DNA of 64,000 nucleotides from Multifurca ochricompacta (lineage: Eukaryota > Basidiomycota > Agaricomycetes > Russulales > Russulaceae), in contig WTXG01000121.1 of NCBI GenBank assembly GCA_022496185.1, forward strand, positions 49,982 through 113,981. Reading direction: 5' to 3'. The notes below the pieces were generated by a model, which had not been told where the DNA came from, did no database searches, and saw nothing but the letters and a program-made list of their open reading frames with translations. Position 1 is the first letter of the stretch. The number at the start of each line of letters is the position of its first letter. Made by a program: the position numbers and the translations under genes. Below are positions 55,082 to 64,000 of the stretch, in pieces.

Positions 55082-55854
55082 TATGTCTGAAAGCCCTGCT
55101 TCCTGGCTACCATGCCCAATTTAGATCAAATCAATTGGCCATTATATAAGCATTTTATGATCAAATCAAATCAATCAATCATTGGGACAGTTTTTTGACC
55201 CACATTTTAAATCCACTATCTGCCCAATTACTACTTTATTTCACCCCTTTTTGCCTTGGTAACTGCTTGAATCCTTTTAGTCATCCTTTCTATAACATTT
55301 TGCCATCATTCTGGTGCATTTTTATTCCACTCCTCCACCACCCTCTCCCACAACTCAGGTACCCCCTTGACTGGTTAAGAACCTTCTTCAGATCCACCCA
55401 GAGGTGTCCAATGGGGCTAATATTTCAAGGGATTGGGCTATCCATACCAGGCTTCAATATTCCTGTCTTAAAACTGCTGGCTTGCCTTCTTGGAATTGTG
55501 TTTTGGGTCATTGTCCTGCTGAAACATGGTTTCACCCTCCACCATTTCCAACTTTTCAAACCTTTCCACCACTCCGCCATCCAAACTATCACAGTACTGG
55601 CATGGATTCATGATCCCCTAAACCCCTGTAAGCATCCTAGTCATTCCACCCATACAAGACCAATACCATAAGTTCTTCCTCCTCCATGCTTGACTGTCAG
55701 GGTGGTGGTTCTGTCAGAGAGTATTACCATAAATTGACAGTGTATGACTGGAAAATCTTGTGTCAGTGAACTATAATGAACAGAATTTTCAGACAAGAGC
55801 TCACTTGGAAAAATAAGGGAGAACCACCCTCTGACAGAACCACCACCCTGACAG

Positions 55855-56330
55855 TCAAGCATGGAGGAGGAAGAACTTATGGTATTGGTCTTGTATGGTG
55901 TGGAATGGACTAGGATGCTTACAGGGGTTTAGGGGATCATGAATCCATGCCAGTACTGTGATAGTTTGGATGGCGGAGTGGTGGAAAGGTTTGAAAAGTT
56001 GGAAATGGTGGAGGGTGAAACCATGTTTCAGCAGGACAATGACCCAAAACACAATTCCAAGAAGGCAAGCCAGCAGTTTTAAGACAGGAATATTGAAGCC
56101 TGGTATGGATAGCCCAATCCCTTGAAATATTAGCCCCATTGGACACCTCTGGGTGGATCTGAAGAAGGTTCTTAACCAGTCAAGGGGTACCTGAGTTGTG
56201 GGAGAGGGTGGTGGAGGAGTGGAATAAAAATGCACCAGAATGATGGCAAAATGTTATAGAAAGGATGACTAAAAGGATTCAAGCAGTTACCAAGGCAAAA
56301 AGGGGTGAAATAAAGTAGTAATTGGGCAGA
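55855..56330 (+). pseudogene. Tc1/mariner transposase DDE-half fragment, right arm
   Basis: Plus-strand reading shows KHGGGRTYGIG (start of the DDE core) and the hallmark QQDNDPKHNSKKA with the second catalytic Asp, followed by a WTPLGGSEEG-type remnant of the SPDLNPIENLW region, with several stops. The inverted duplicate lies at about 55195-55690 (minus strand). The frames of 158, 126 and 69 codons on the opposite strand of each arm are antisense shadows. Confidence 0.7.
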
Positions 56331-56559
56331 TAGTGGATTTAAAATGTGGGTCAAAAAACTGTCCCAATGATTGATTGATTTGATTTGATCATAAAATGCT
56401 TATATAATGGCCAATTGATTTGATCTAAATTGGGCATGGTAGCCAGGAAGCAGGGCTTTCAGACATACAGCCACACCATAACCAGATTCCTAAATGCTGA
56501 GGTGCTATAGAGTGGATACTAGAAATGGTGCAAACATTGGACAGTTTTTTGACCCACTG

Positions 56560-56902
56560 TATAGATACATGTGGCCATTTTTTGAGTAATATTAATTGAT
56601 AATCTGATTGTAGAGTAGTCTAAAGTAGTCTAGTATGTATTTAGATAATGCAGACAGCAGAAACAATTGCACATTAGTAAATAAGATGTGTCAGGGTACT
56701 TATGAAAGTAAGCCACTGATAACTAATTGGATTTACATCACATGCTCCATTGGCTTTGGTATTTGTAGAATAGTACTAGAACCTATTTAAAGATGCCTGT
56801 AGCACACTACAGACCCATCTTGTCCTCTTGGGCTGTAGCTCTTAGCAATTGTTCAATATAGGTGTATTCTTGCTGGATTTTCACTCTTAGTTTCACCATG
56901 AT
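56560..56902 (+). repeat. last piece of the outer hAT host in the window
   Basis: Matches 15705-15975 of the hAT element at 15142 up to CTTAGTTTCACCATGAT, where the LTR element at 56903 interrupts it. An unmatched roughly 70-bp insertion (about 56795-56860) lies within the match. Confidence 0.65.
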
Positions 56903-57514
56903 TGTCATGAACTGACACCCTAGAAAACCTCCTGACCCCCCAGAAATCCCAGACGCTCCCAGAGACCTTGTAAAACCCTCAGAGACGAAGATAACCCTAG
57001 ATTAAGACCAGAGAAGGGCCGGTCCGGACCAGGGCCGGACTCCTGCCAAATTGGAGACCTGTGGGAAGAGTACTAACAGAACCCCACAATGCCTAAACAG
57101 CAGTCCACAAACTGCGGACTGCGGACTGCGGATTTCTAAGCCCAAAAGTGGGGCTATTCTCATTGGTGGATCAGTAGGGAGTTAAAGCGAAGTTAACCTC
57201 CCCTAAAGTGGTGCACAGACCAAAGTCCCGGTTGTAATTACGTATATAAACCCTTTAGGAATAGAATGGACAGCTCCAGACTGTCCACTTGTGATCCGGT
57301 TCCTGATTACCTAGGAGATTAGCCCCACCTTGTGGAAGGCTTCTCATCCCTTGCCCTTGAGCTGTTCGCTTCGTCTCCCTTGCACTTTCACCCTCACTCT
57401 CATCCTTTGCCCACTTCCAAATCCCTTCCCCTTCGCATACAACCCACTGTCCAGGCAGTCGACAGTGAGTTGTAACATTTGGACAGTCTCTTTCACAGCA
57501 GACAGTGACTGACA
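56903..57514 (+). repeat. probable 5' LTR
   Basis: 612 bp with TG...CA ends and a TATA-like GTATATAAACC at 57242. The boundary at 57514 is an estimate because the partner LTR is outside the window. Confidence 0.5.
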
Positions 57515-59565
57515 AGTGCCCTAGTGTCCCAAACAGCTCCCCTTTGTCCAACTCTCGGATCAAGCAGCCTCCCCCCCTACGAGCTTACCCCCCCCCACGA
57601 ATCCTCAACTTCGCTGCCTTAGTAGAGGCAGCTGCCACAGCATCCCCTGCCCCCCTTCATCGTCTTGCCTCCTCTGGAACTCCCAGAACTTCATCCTTTC
57701 CCTGTGCCCTCCCCCACCCTCCAATTGCCCCCTCTTGTTCCTCCAGGCCTCTTAAACGCGTCCAATACCTTTGGCACCCCCCCCCCTCGTTATATTCGTC
57801 TTCCAACCCCTGCTCCACCCCTCCCACTGCAGCAAACGCCCTCTCTCCCCACCACCCTGGCCTTGTCCATCGGACACCTCCTCCTTCTCTCATCAATCGC
57901 CCCCTTTGCACTGACCATCCAACCAATCCTCACCAGTATCTTATATACTACTCGCTTGACGGTCATCAAGAGTCTTGGGTGCCCGCTCAGTTCTCCAGAG
58001 AACCTAGCTTCTTTGACCAATTCCCCTGCTTTGTGGACGTGCTCGCTGATCTCCCCCATTATCTCCCTGGTGTGGGCATTCCTCTCCGCTTTCCTCACTT
58101 TCACAACGTTCCTATTCGTCCTCGCTTGATCGATTTCTTCATTCCCCTCATTACCCCCCCTCCCACTTAGTAAACCTCAATCTTTGTGCCAAAGTAGGTT
58201 ATTTGGCCCCCAACCCTTGCACTTTCCAAAGGGGCCTGCTGGTCTATTCCTGGAACGCTTCCCTTGCCTGCTTGAATCGTACCCTCTCCCCAGAACTGCA
58301 AGACATCTTTAGTGGGGCAAGAATATTACTCCAAGGCTTTGATCTCCTGGACGGACGATTTATCAGCCTCTTCGGCACCCTAAATTTTACTGATCTAGGT
58401 GTTACAATAGAAGACAGATATTTTACTGTTCGAGACGCACTTAGAACCCACCCAGAGCTCATCCCCTTCACCCAAGCAGTACGTTTACCTACCAACCCTG
58501 TCCCCCTTCTCCCCATTCAGCCTGCAGACGGGTATACCTGTTTTGAAGACATAGATTTCGATAGTAACCTCTAAAACAGTACGTTGTGCATCTAACTGTA
58601 GAGGTCCCTGGTAAATAAAGACATCTCTTGGTCCGGGAAAATAGTGTCCTTCCCTGCAGAAAGAGAAGAGCGTCTCCAACGCGTCCAAAGACAATTCAAC
58701 CACCTTTTCCAGCTTCACAGAGAAGCACAGCTCGCCCTCCTCTATCCAGAACCACTTATCAGCACCCTCCACGACGACGGACAAGCAGAAGGTTGGTGTG
58801 ACATCGATACCATCTATCTCCCCCTTCGAATTCTCCTCCCCTTTGGACAAGTCCTCTCCCAAACCCAGTACAACCAGTTCCTGTCTGGGCCCTGTCAGGC
58901 CATCCTCGAGACTCCCAGCACCAACTTCTCTATTGGCACCTTGCTCAACTCACCCATTCCACAGGAGACCCCCTTGAAACACTCCTAGTCTGTGTCAACG
59001 ACGAATACCTCTGGAAAGAACACATTCCCCCTCGAACCCAGAACTCGAAACACTCTTGCTCAGAGGAGAACGCCTCTACTACCTCTCCACCTTTCGTCTA
59101 GACCATACCCGAATCAACCTCACCTTTGACGAGATCCGCCTTCACTCTGCTCCCTCCCCTTCTGGCTGGCGCCTTGTAGAAACAGAAGGGATACAAATTG
59201 AATACCTGTGGACTGCTGATTACTGGGAGACCACCTCACGCAACCACTGCCCCTTCCTTGTTAACCCCCCCATCTTCACAGACCCTCCCTATCTCCCCAC
59301 CTATGCTGAACTTTCCCCAGAACCAGAAGAGCTCGCCTTCCCTACCCTTTCCCTTGCAGCAGTCACCCAAGAAGAAGAACGTCTCACCCAGACTCAGACA
59401 GCCTTAATTGGTAACACTACCACTTGGTCTGATCTCGAGACCCCCACAGAAAACACCTCTGACTTTGAAGAAAGTTCCCCTGTATCCAGACAACACTGCC
59501 TCTGTGATATTGACCTCTGTACCTGTAACTTTTGTCCAGATACTCCCCTACCCCCCCAGGCATAG
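57505..59565 (+). pseudogene. long unrecognised ORF of the LTR element, in frameshifted pieces
   Basis: Pieces 57505-58170, 58203-58574, 58644-58988 and 59056-59565 are successive parts of what seems to be one protein of about 680 residues. Three of the joins (about 58155, 58968 and 59030) would be repaired by one more C in a C run. The join near 58590-58610 needs two changes. The N-terminus is Pro/Ser-rich. Later parts are ordinary globular-looking sequence (EERLQRVQRQFNHLFQ, DEIRLHSAPSPSGWRL) and the end has clustered Cys (HCLCDIDLCTCNFC). I do not recognise the family. Position after the LTR suggests a Gag or upstream ORF. Confidence 0.5.
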
Positions 59566-59654
59566 TATTGTGGAGGCCTTCAGCCTTTGATACATACTTA
59601 CCTTCACATTACTCGATCTAAGTAGGGAAAAGAAATAAAAGACTCCTTTGCATT

Positions 59655-60229
59655 GTGGCTAGTATTACTGACTGGGCTATCAACCTGGCGTCCCAACACA
59701 GAAGAAGTCAGTCCAACTCCCCCCAAGACAGAAGAAGGAATCCTAGAAGATGTAGTAGCAACGACACACCTGCCACACCTGCCCCCCATCGCACCTCCAG
59801 AAGACAAAGAGCACAAACCCACCCCAGCCCTAGTGCACCACCACCAGAACGACCAATTCCCCCTGTCCCAGAACCCTTCCTTGCTCATCTAAACTACTCC
59901 CCCATCCCACCAACATCCACCCAGCTTGCCTCGACATCAACACCCTTCCTGAACCTCCCAGTAGTAGAATCTGATCAGTCTCAGTCTCGATCCCCTTCCA
60001 TTGTTCATCAAGTCAACCACATCTATCCTGCCACAGATATCTTTGTCTCTAGGACACTACCCACCCAAAATCCTAGTGAACTACGAGAATTCCACCTTCA
60101 TTGTTCTGCTCAGCTTGCAACTCAAAGAGCCAACCACCTTGACGTCTACCATCCCCTGAGTGAAGCTAATCGTATCACCACAGACCCCCTGTACTGTTAC
60201 GTCTGGTGCGGGACGTTCCACACGACTTG
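59655..60229 (+). pseudogene. second unrecognised ORF of the LTR element, truncated by Gypsy insertion
   Basis: Open from 59655 into the Gypsy at 60230. It starts with an Arg/Ser/Pro-rich low-complexity region, then DIFVSRTLPTQNPSELREF and LYCYVWCG. The true C-terminus lies beyond the insertion, outside the window. Function unknown. Confidence 0.4.
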
Positions 60230-60781
60230 TGTGACAGCGTGATACGGAGGTTCAGATAAGAGACCAATAAGATCTCTTGGAGTGAAAGGTGACGAGTCAA
60301 AGTCAAAGAGGCTGTACTCTAAGACGATGGTGAGCGGAAAGTGCCAAAAGCACCGAGACAAGAAGACGTTCAAGAATCAAGGGGAGTCCAGAAGACTAGC
60401 ACCGATGTATTCAATAAGTCGAGTCTGAGGTCTACAAGGTAGCTACAGCGGACTTATATACGTAATCGAGTGAGCGTCTAAAGATAAGATAATGGGGAGT
60501 CATGTGGGCCCGAATATACGAAAGCGGAGGGCGTAAAGCCGCGCTTCTGATAGGGAATTAAGTAAGTGTCCGGTCATAAAGATAAGAGATAAGGGATAAG
60601 AGATAACGAGTCAAATACATGTACAGCAACATAAACAAGAACAAAGGCGGTCACGGGGAAGGGAGCAAGGCACGTGAGGGATCCCATGATGGAGACGTGA
60701 TCTGATAGTGTAGGGTAGGCGGCGAAGAGGGGTCATCGTTGGGTAGGAAGAAAAAGACGGGGAGAGACGGGGTGCGTAACA
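60230..60781 (-). repeat. 3' LTR of the third Gypsy
   Basis: 552 bp, TGTGACAGCG...GCGTAACA on the plus strand. The adjacent TCACCCCCTCTTCT (60782-60795) is the complement of a polypurine tract. Confidence 0.8.
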
Positions 60782-60810
60782 TCACCCCCTCTTCTGGTTC
60801 TAGCAGTCCC

Positions 60811-62009
60811 GGCTAGAAACGACTCGTACCGTCATCATCCTGAATCAACTCCAGGTAGTCGTCAGCTACATTATGATCGTCCATGCTGTACGACTCCAAC
60901 TCCTGCAGGCAGGCATGGGTACGGAGGAACCCATAGGGGCCGCGCTGGCCACACACGCGGCACATGTTGTAGATAGGGCAGTCAATCTCTTTATGCCCAG
61001 CGTTGTGACGAAGACACTTGCCACACCACCCCGACGGGTTGCTGATCGTCGGGCCACGCCTACTCGTCGGAAGATGCAGTGTCGGCTCCAGTGGAGGTTG
61101 CTATGGCAGTGGCGACACCATTTGCGATTGAGCGGACAGTTCCAACTGATGTGATACTTGCTGTCGCAACGCCAGCAAGTTTCTCCACGGGGGTTTTCAT
61201 GTAGGCGTGGCATCTCGAGTCGACTCAGCAGCAGCGTCGGGGCCGCGCCCAAGGTCCGAGGGGGGAGGGGTCATGCATAAGTGTCGGCGTACCTCTCAGC
61301 GATCGTCTGATATGCATCTCCCTTCTCCAACCTCTTCCTAATCTCGACAATCTCCTGCTCCAGCTGGAACATTCCGTTCGTCAGCCTGGCCATTATTTTT
61401 GCATGCTCCTTGTACTGCTGGTTCAACGTCCTCCGCAACGTGATGTTCTTCCTCAGCCTCATGACTTCTGCTTTCAGGCGTGGGAGCCTCATGTCGTTCA
61501 TCACCTCATCAATTGCAAAGGCGCGGCAATCCTCCGCAGCAAGGTGGCCCAACTGTTCATCAGTTAACGTATGATGAAGCCGACCTGTATACCTCTCTTC
61601 CAGATATACGGGAGCCCCGTAGACTGGTCCATCCTTCTTCATACACCCCGCCACATCCATCCCGCCATTGGTGTAATAGATGTATTTGGCGATGGCCGTA
61701 GATCCATCGGCCATCGTGATCTCCAAGGGGAAGTACATAGAAGAGTTGGGGTTGTTGGGGATAAATGGGAATTCTGGGGCTTCGTCGTCGATCTCTCCGT
61801 TGAGCAGGTCGTTGGGGTGGGGGTCTTCGCAATGGGTGAAGTCGTCATCTGGGTTCGGGGACTGGTTTTTAACTCGGGCCTCCGCAGCTTCATAGTCAAT
61901 GGGGAAGAGGGGCGCGTGGAAGGATGAGCGGATGGGAAATTCTCGACAACTACAGCGGGGGCGGTGAAGGCGTCGACGGCAGCGTTGGCAGCGATGAAAG
62001 ACATAATGG
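60811..62009 (-). pseudogene. accessory ORF downstream of pol in the third Gypsy, coiled coil plus zinc knuckles
   Basis: Minus-strand coding from ATG about 62007 (MSFIAANAAVDAF), one frame change near 61935, then an open stretch 61271-61738. That stretch has MADGSTAIAKYIYY, PVYGAPVYLEERY and a long charged helix (LKAEVMRLRKNI to EIVEIRKRLEK) likely forming a coiled coil. It is interrupted by TGA 61271-61273, then continues in the same frame to two CCHC knuckles (CWRCDSKYHISWNC and CRHCHSNLHWSRHC). After another frame change come further Cys motifs (CGKCLRHNAGHKEIDC, CRVCG) ending near 60811. This Gag-like composition at the 3' end is unusual. The middle resembles the accessory ORF at 33836-35038. 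Confidence 0.65.
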
Positions 62010-62080
62010 ATGTTGGGTGGTAGTAATTCGCTGGGGGAGCATATACTGGGAATTTTCTGGGGTCTGTAGATTGGTCCCTT

Positions 62081-63378
62081 TTAACTGTCTCTGGGCGCTT
62101 CTGGATGCTGGGCGTGGAACTCTTTGATAAGGACCGGGGCAAAGATATCCCGGGCGGGCTCCCACGAGTTGTCGGAGTGTGGGAATCCTTTCCACTTGAC
62201 TAGGTAATGTAGCTTGCGCCCTCGGCCTTGTCGCTTCGAATTTAAAATACGTTCCACTTCCCATTCTTCTTCTCCATCGATAAGGTCAGGTGGCGGCCTC
62301 GAGAAGTTTTCTCCATGTAGCGATGTTTCTTTGTAAGGTGTGAGCAGTCTGGCATGGAAGACCGGATGAATACGCCATGTGGGGGGAGTTCGAGTTCGTA
62401 GGACACGTCTGACAGCTTCCTTGTTATCTTGAAAGGTCCGTGATGTCGGGGCGCTAACTTGGCTGTCAGATGTGACGTGTGAATGTTCTTTCCTTCCAAC
62501 CATACCATGTCATTGGTCCGATAGGGCATAAACGTCGTCGGCTTCTCTGCCAGGGTCTTTTGCACCTTCAGCAAGTTCTCATTGGCCGATTTCCGAATCT
62601 CTTCCCATTGGTTGATACGCTGGGTGGTCGAAGGAACGTTCGTCGGCTTTCCAGTCCACGTGGCTTGAGGTGTCCATCCCATGATAAGTGAAAATGGGGA
62701 GTGTTTTGTGGTGCCGTTAGGCCAAGAGTTGTGTGCAAATTCTGCTGTTGTGAGCCAGTCTGCCCAGTCGTCCTGTTGTCCATTGCACCAAAATCGAAGG
62801 TACTGTTCTAGCCACTGATTGGTCCTTTCCGACTGTCCATCTGTCTGTGGGTGATACGTGGTGGAGATATTTTGTGCAATGTTCAGCGTTCTGCAGAGTG
62901 CTCTGGCGAACGCAGATGTGAAGCATGGGTCACGGTCTGAGATGATTTTTTCAGGGAGGCCATAATGTCTGTAGACGTGATCTAGGTAAAGCTTGGCCAC
63001 TCCTTCCGCTGTAATGGACTCATTGCAGGGTATGAACAGTGCTGCTTTCGAACAGTCATGATCAGTGATGGTCAGGATTGAGTCGAAGCCCCTGGAGGTG
63101 GGGAGTTTGACAATGAAGTCCATGGCTACGGTCTGGAATGGTTGTGAAGTGGTCGGTGTAATCGGGAGTAGTGCCGGCGAGTGTGGGTGTGTATTCACTT
63201 TGTTGGCCTGGCAATCTGCACATCCTTTTACGTATTCCTCTATATCCTTTTTCATGTTCGGCCACCAGTAGTCTCGTTTGGCAAGGGCATAGGTGTTGGC
63301 GATGCCGGGATGTCCTGCAGAGGGAAGGTTGTGGTGAAAATGGATCACCCCCTCTTTATGTGTCGCCACCGGTGACAA
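62081..63378 (-). pseudogene. third Gypsy integrase and chromodomain
   Basis: 62242-63378 carries the H2C2 finger (HFHHNLPSAGHPGI ... CADCQ), MDFIVKLP, SDRDPCF and QSERTNQW, then the GLEGKN-type tail (MVWLEGKNIH). One base is missing from a C run at about 62391-62396. The frame continues at 62081-62503 with HPVFHARLL and a chromodomain (EEEWEVERIL, LVKWKGFPHSDNSWEP), ending at a stop at 62081. Confidence 0.88.
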
Positions 63379-63462
63379 CGAGTCAATCCCCGTCCTTCCA
63401 CCAGAGGCTGTCGATCCTCTTCAGGTTATGTGCCTCCGCCCATTTTTCGCATAGCTGTTGAT

Positions 63463-64000
63463 TCATGTTTGCGAAACCTGGGCCCATAGATCCATGTCAT
63501 GAAGACTGACGATGGCTGTCCTCGCGAAAACTTCCTCTGGGAGTACTGTCACATCGTCGTTATCTTCCGCACCATTGTTCAGATCTGGTCGTCTTGATAG
63601 GGCATCTGCGCGAGCGTTACGACTCCCAGCAATGTGTTTCAGTTCAAAGTTGTATTCCTCGAGCTCCAGAACTTCACGAGCGACTCGTCGGCTTATTTTA
63701 TGTGGTTCCTTCCAATAGAGCAGGTTAGAGTGATCCATATGAATGATGGTTTTGTAGGGAGTCCCTGCCAGGTAGGGCCGCCAGTGTCGTAACGCTTTTA
63801 CTATGGCCAGTAGTTCCCTATCCAAATGTCGTAATTCCGTTCCGCTGGTGAGAATGTTTCCGAATAAAAGGCCACAGGGTGAAGAAGTCCTGCCGCGTCT
63901 CGTTGATTCAGTACGGCACCATTTGCGAAGTGAGATGCATCAACTTCAAGTTCGAAGGGTTTCTGCAGATCTGGTTGTAAAAGGACCGGTTCTGAGCAAT
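63463..64000 (-). pseudogene. third Gypsy RT-connection and RNase H
   Basis: From the edge: LQKPFELEVDASHFANGA (RNase H start), AFYSETFSPAERNYDI, then a one-base shift at about 63824 (GG where GGG is expected), then DRELLAIVKALRHW and HIAGSRNARADALSRRPD, ending at TGA 63463. The remaining upstream pol is outside the window. Confidence 0.85.

Larger units (their letters stand above)
53377..56559. mobile_element. palindromic Tc1/mariner derivative with DDE-half arms
   Basis: Inserted at TA (53375-53376 and 56560-56561); ends CAGTGGGTCAAAAAACTGTCC. Without the nested copy B unit it is 1571 bp: two 731-bp inverted arms (53377-55719 less the insertion, and 55829-56559) around a 109-bp spacer (55720-55828). 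The arms encode the C-terminal catalytic half of a Tc1-type transposase. Confidence 0.87.
16694..56902 (+). mobile_element. outer hAT-like host element of the nest (3' end not in the recognisable part)
   Basis: The left end TAGTGATGTGCACAGC at 16694 and the next 145 bp match the hAT element at 15142-16335. The match resumes after the LINE at 47082 (GGTGGCTGAGTCAC...) and continues in pieces: 47082-47598, 53295-53376 and 56560-56902, the last matching 15705-15975. Everything between those pieces is later insertion. At 56903 an LTR element interrupts it, and the final roughly 360 bp expected from the 15142 copy are not found before the right edge. Compared with that copy, this host has an extra inverted segment (about 47322-47598). 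Confidence 0.75.
56903..60229 (+). mobile_element. 5' part of an LTR retrotransposon with a long unrecognised ORF
   Basis: Begins at an abrupt junction in the hAT host with TGTCATGAACTGACA. A likely LTR runs to 57514 (ending GACTGACA). The following 2.7 kb is coding-like on the plus strand. At 60230 another Gypsy element interrupts it, so its pol and 3' LTR are not in the window. Classification as an LTR element rests on the TG..CA end, TATA box and context, not on a second LTR. Confidence 0.55.
60230..64000 (-). mobile_element. third Ty3/Gypsy chromovirus, minus strand, running off the right edge
   Basis: Its 3' LTR is at 60230-60781. Reading leftward from the edge: RT tail, RNase H, integrase, chromodomain, then an accessory ORF before the LTR. 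Several frameshifts show it is decayed. The 5 bp before it, ACTTG (60225-60229), is the presumed target duplication; its partner is outside the window. Confidence 0.88.

Noticed and set aside
55195..55671. 158-codon plus-strand frame, and its mirror at 55855-56235 minus
   Set aside because: These are antisense to the Tc1 DDE fragment in the palindrome arms; the sense strand carries the QQDNDPKH motif.
57790..58104. Minus-strand frame opposite the orphan ORF
   Set aside because: The plus strand shows consistent coding character across repairable C-run frameshifts; this frame does not extend.

Overview
The window looks like a fungal chromosome segment, most likely from an agaricomycete basidiomycete. 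Evidence: introns of 50-62 nt with GT..AG ends, fungal STAND receptors with an N-terminal Goodbye domain, chromodomain Ty3/Gypsy elements, and CpG-directed decay of repeats. No bacterial operon, CRISPR array or rRNA gene was seen. The species name is not deducible from sequence alone.

Region 1 (1-16.4 kb) holds the host genes. Three paralogous Goodbye-NACHT-ankyrin (NLR-type) immune-receptor genes lie in the same orientation on the minus strand. Copy A is cut by the left edge (exon 1, 20-436). Copy B is intact (4749-8166, ten exons, 966 aa). Copy C is nearly intact (11696-15106, ten exons, 971 aa, one GC instead of GT donor). Between them are a frameshifted ABHD12/Bem46-type alpha/beta hydrolase (790-2529), two LINE 3' remnants, a foldback element (8294-9567) and a possible small secreted-protein gene (10421-11215). 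A non-autonomous hAT element (15142-16335) sits 36 bp upstream of the copy C start codon.

Region 2 (16694 to the right edge) is one nest of transposons of more than 47 kb. The outermost host is a hAT-like element starting at 16694. A 7.7-kb LINE (16839-47066, 15-bp target duplication, poly-A tail) inserted into it. The LINE was then hit by a Copia element (17069-22910, itself hit by a solo LTR), a hAT element (23326-24773), a young Gypsy chromovirus (28401-35682) and an older antisense Gypsy chromovirus (38120-46005, with a solo LTR in its LTR). Target-site duplications at every junction allow the interrupted reading frames to be followed across the insertions.

The right part of the same hAT host (47082-56902) carries two further nested hAT elements, a TIR element with a minisatellite and a tRNA-like sequence, and palindromic Tc1/mariner derivatives. 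Two copies of one palindrome have about 695-bp arms holding the transposase DNA-binding half. A third palindrome has 731-bp arms holding the catalytic DDE half. The window ends in an LTR element with a long unrecognised ORF (from 56903), interrupted by a third Gypsy element (from 60230, minus strand).

Among elements with coding capacity only the Gypsy at 28401-35682 looks recent: its LTRs show no difference by eye and its pol is open. It and the Gypsy at 60230 both carry an extra ORF between pol and the 3' LTR. Most other stops inside element ORFs are TGA at expected CGA positions, and most LTR differences are CpG transitions, pointing to methylation-linked decay.
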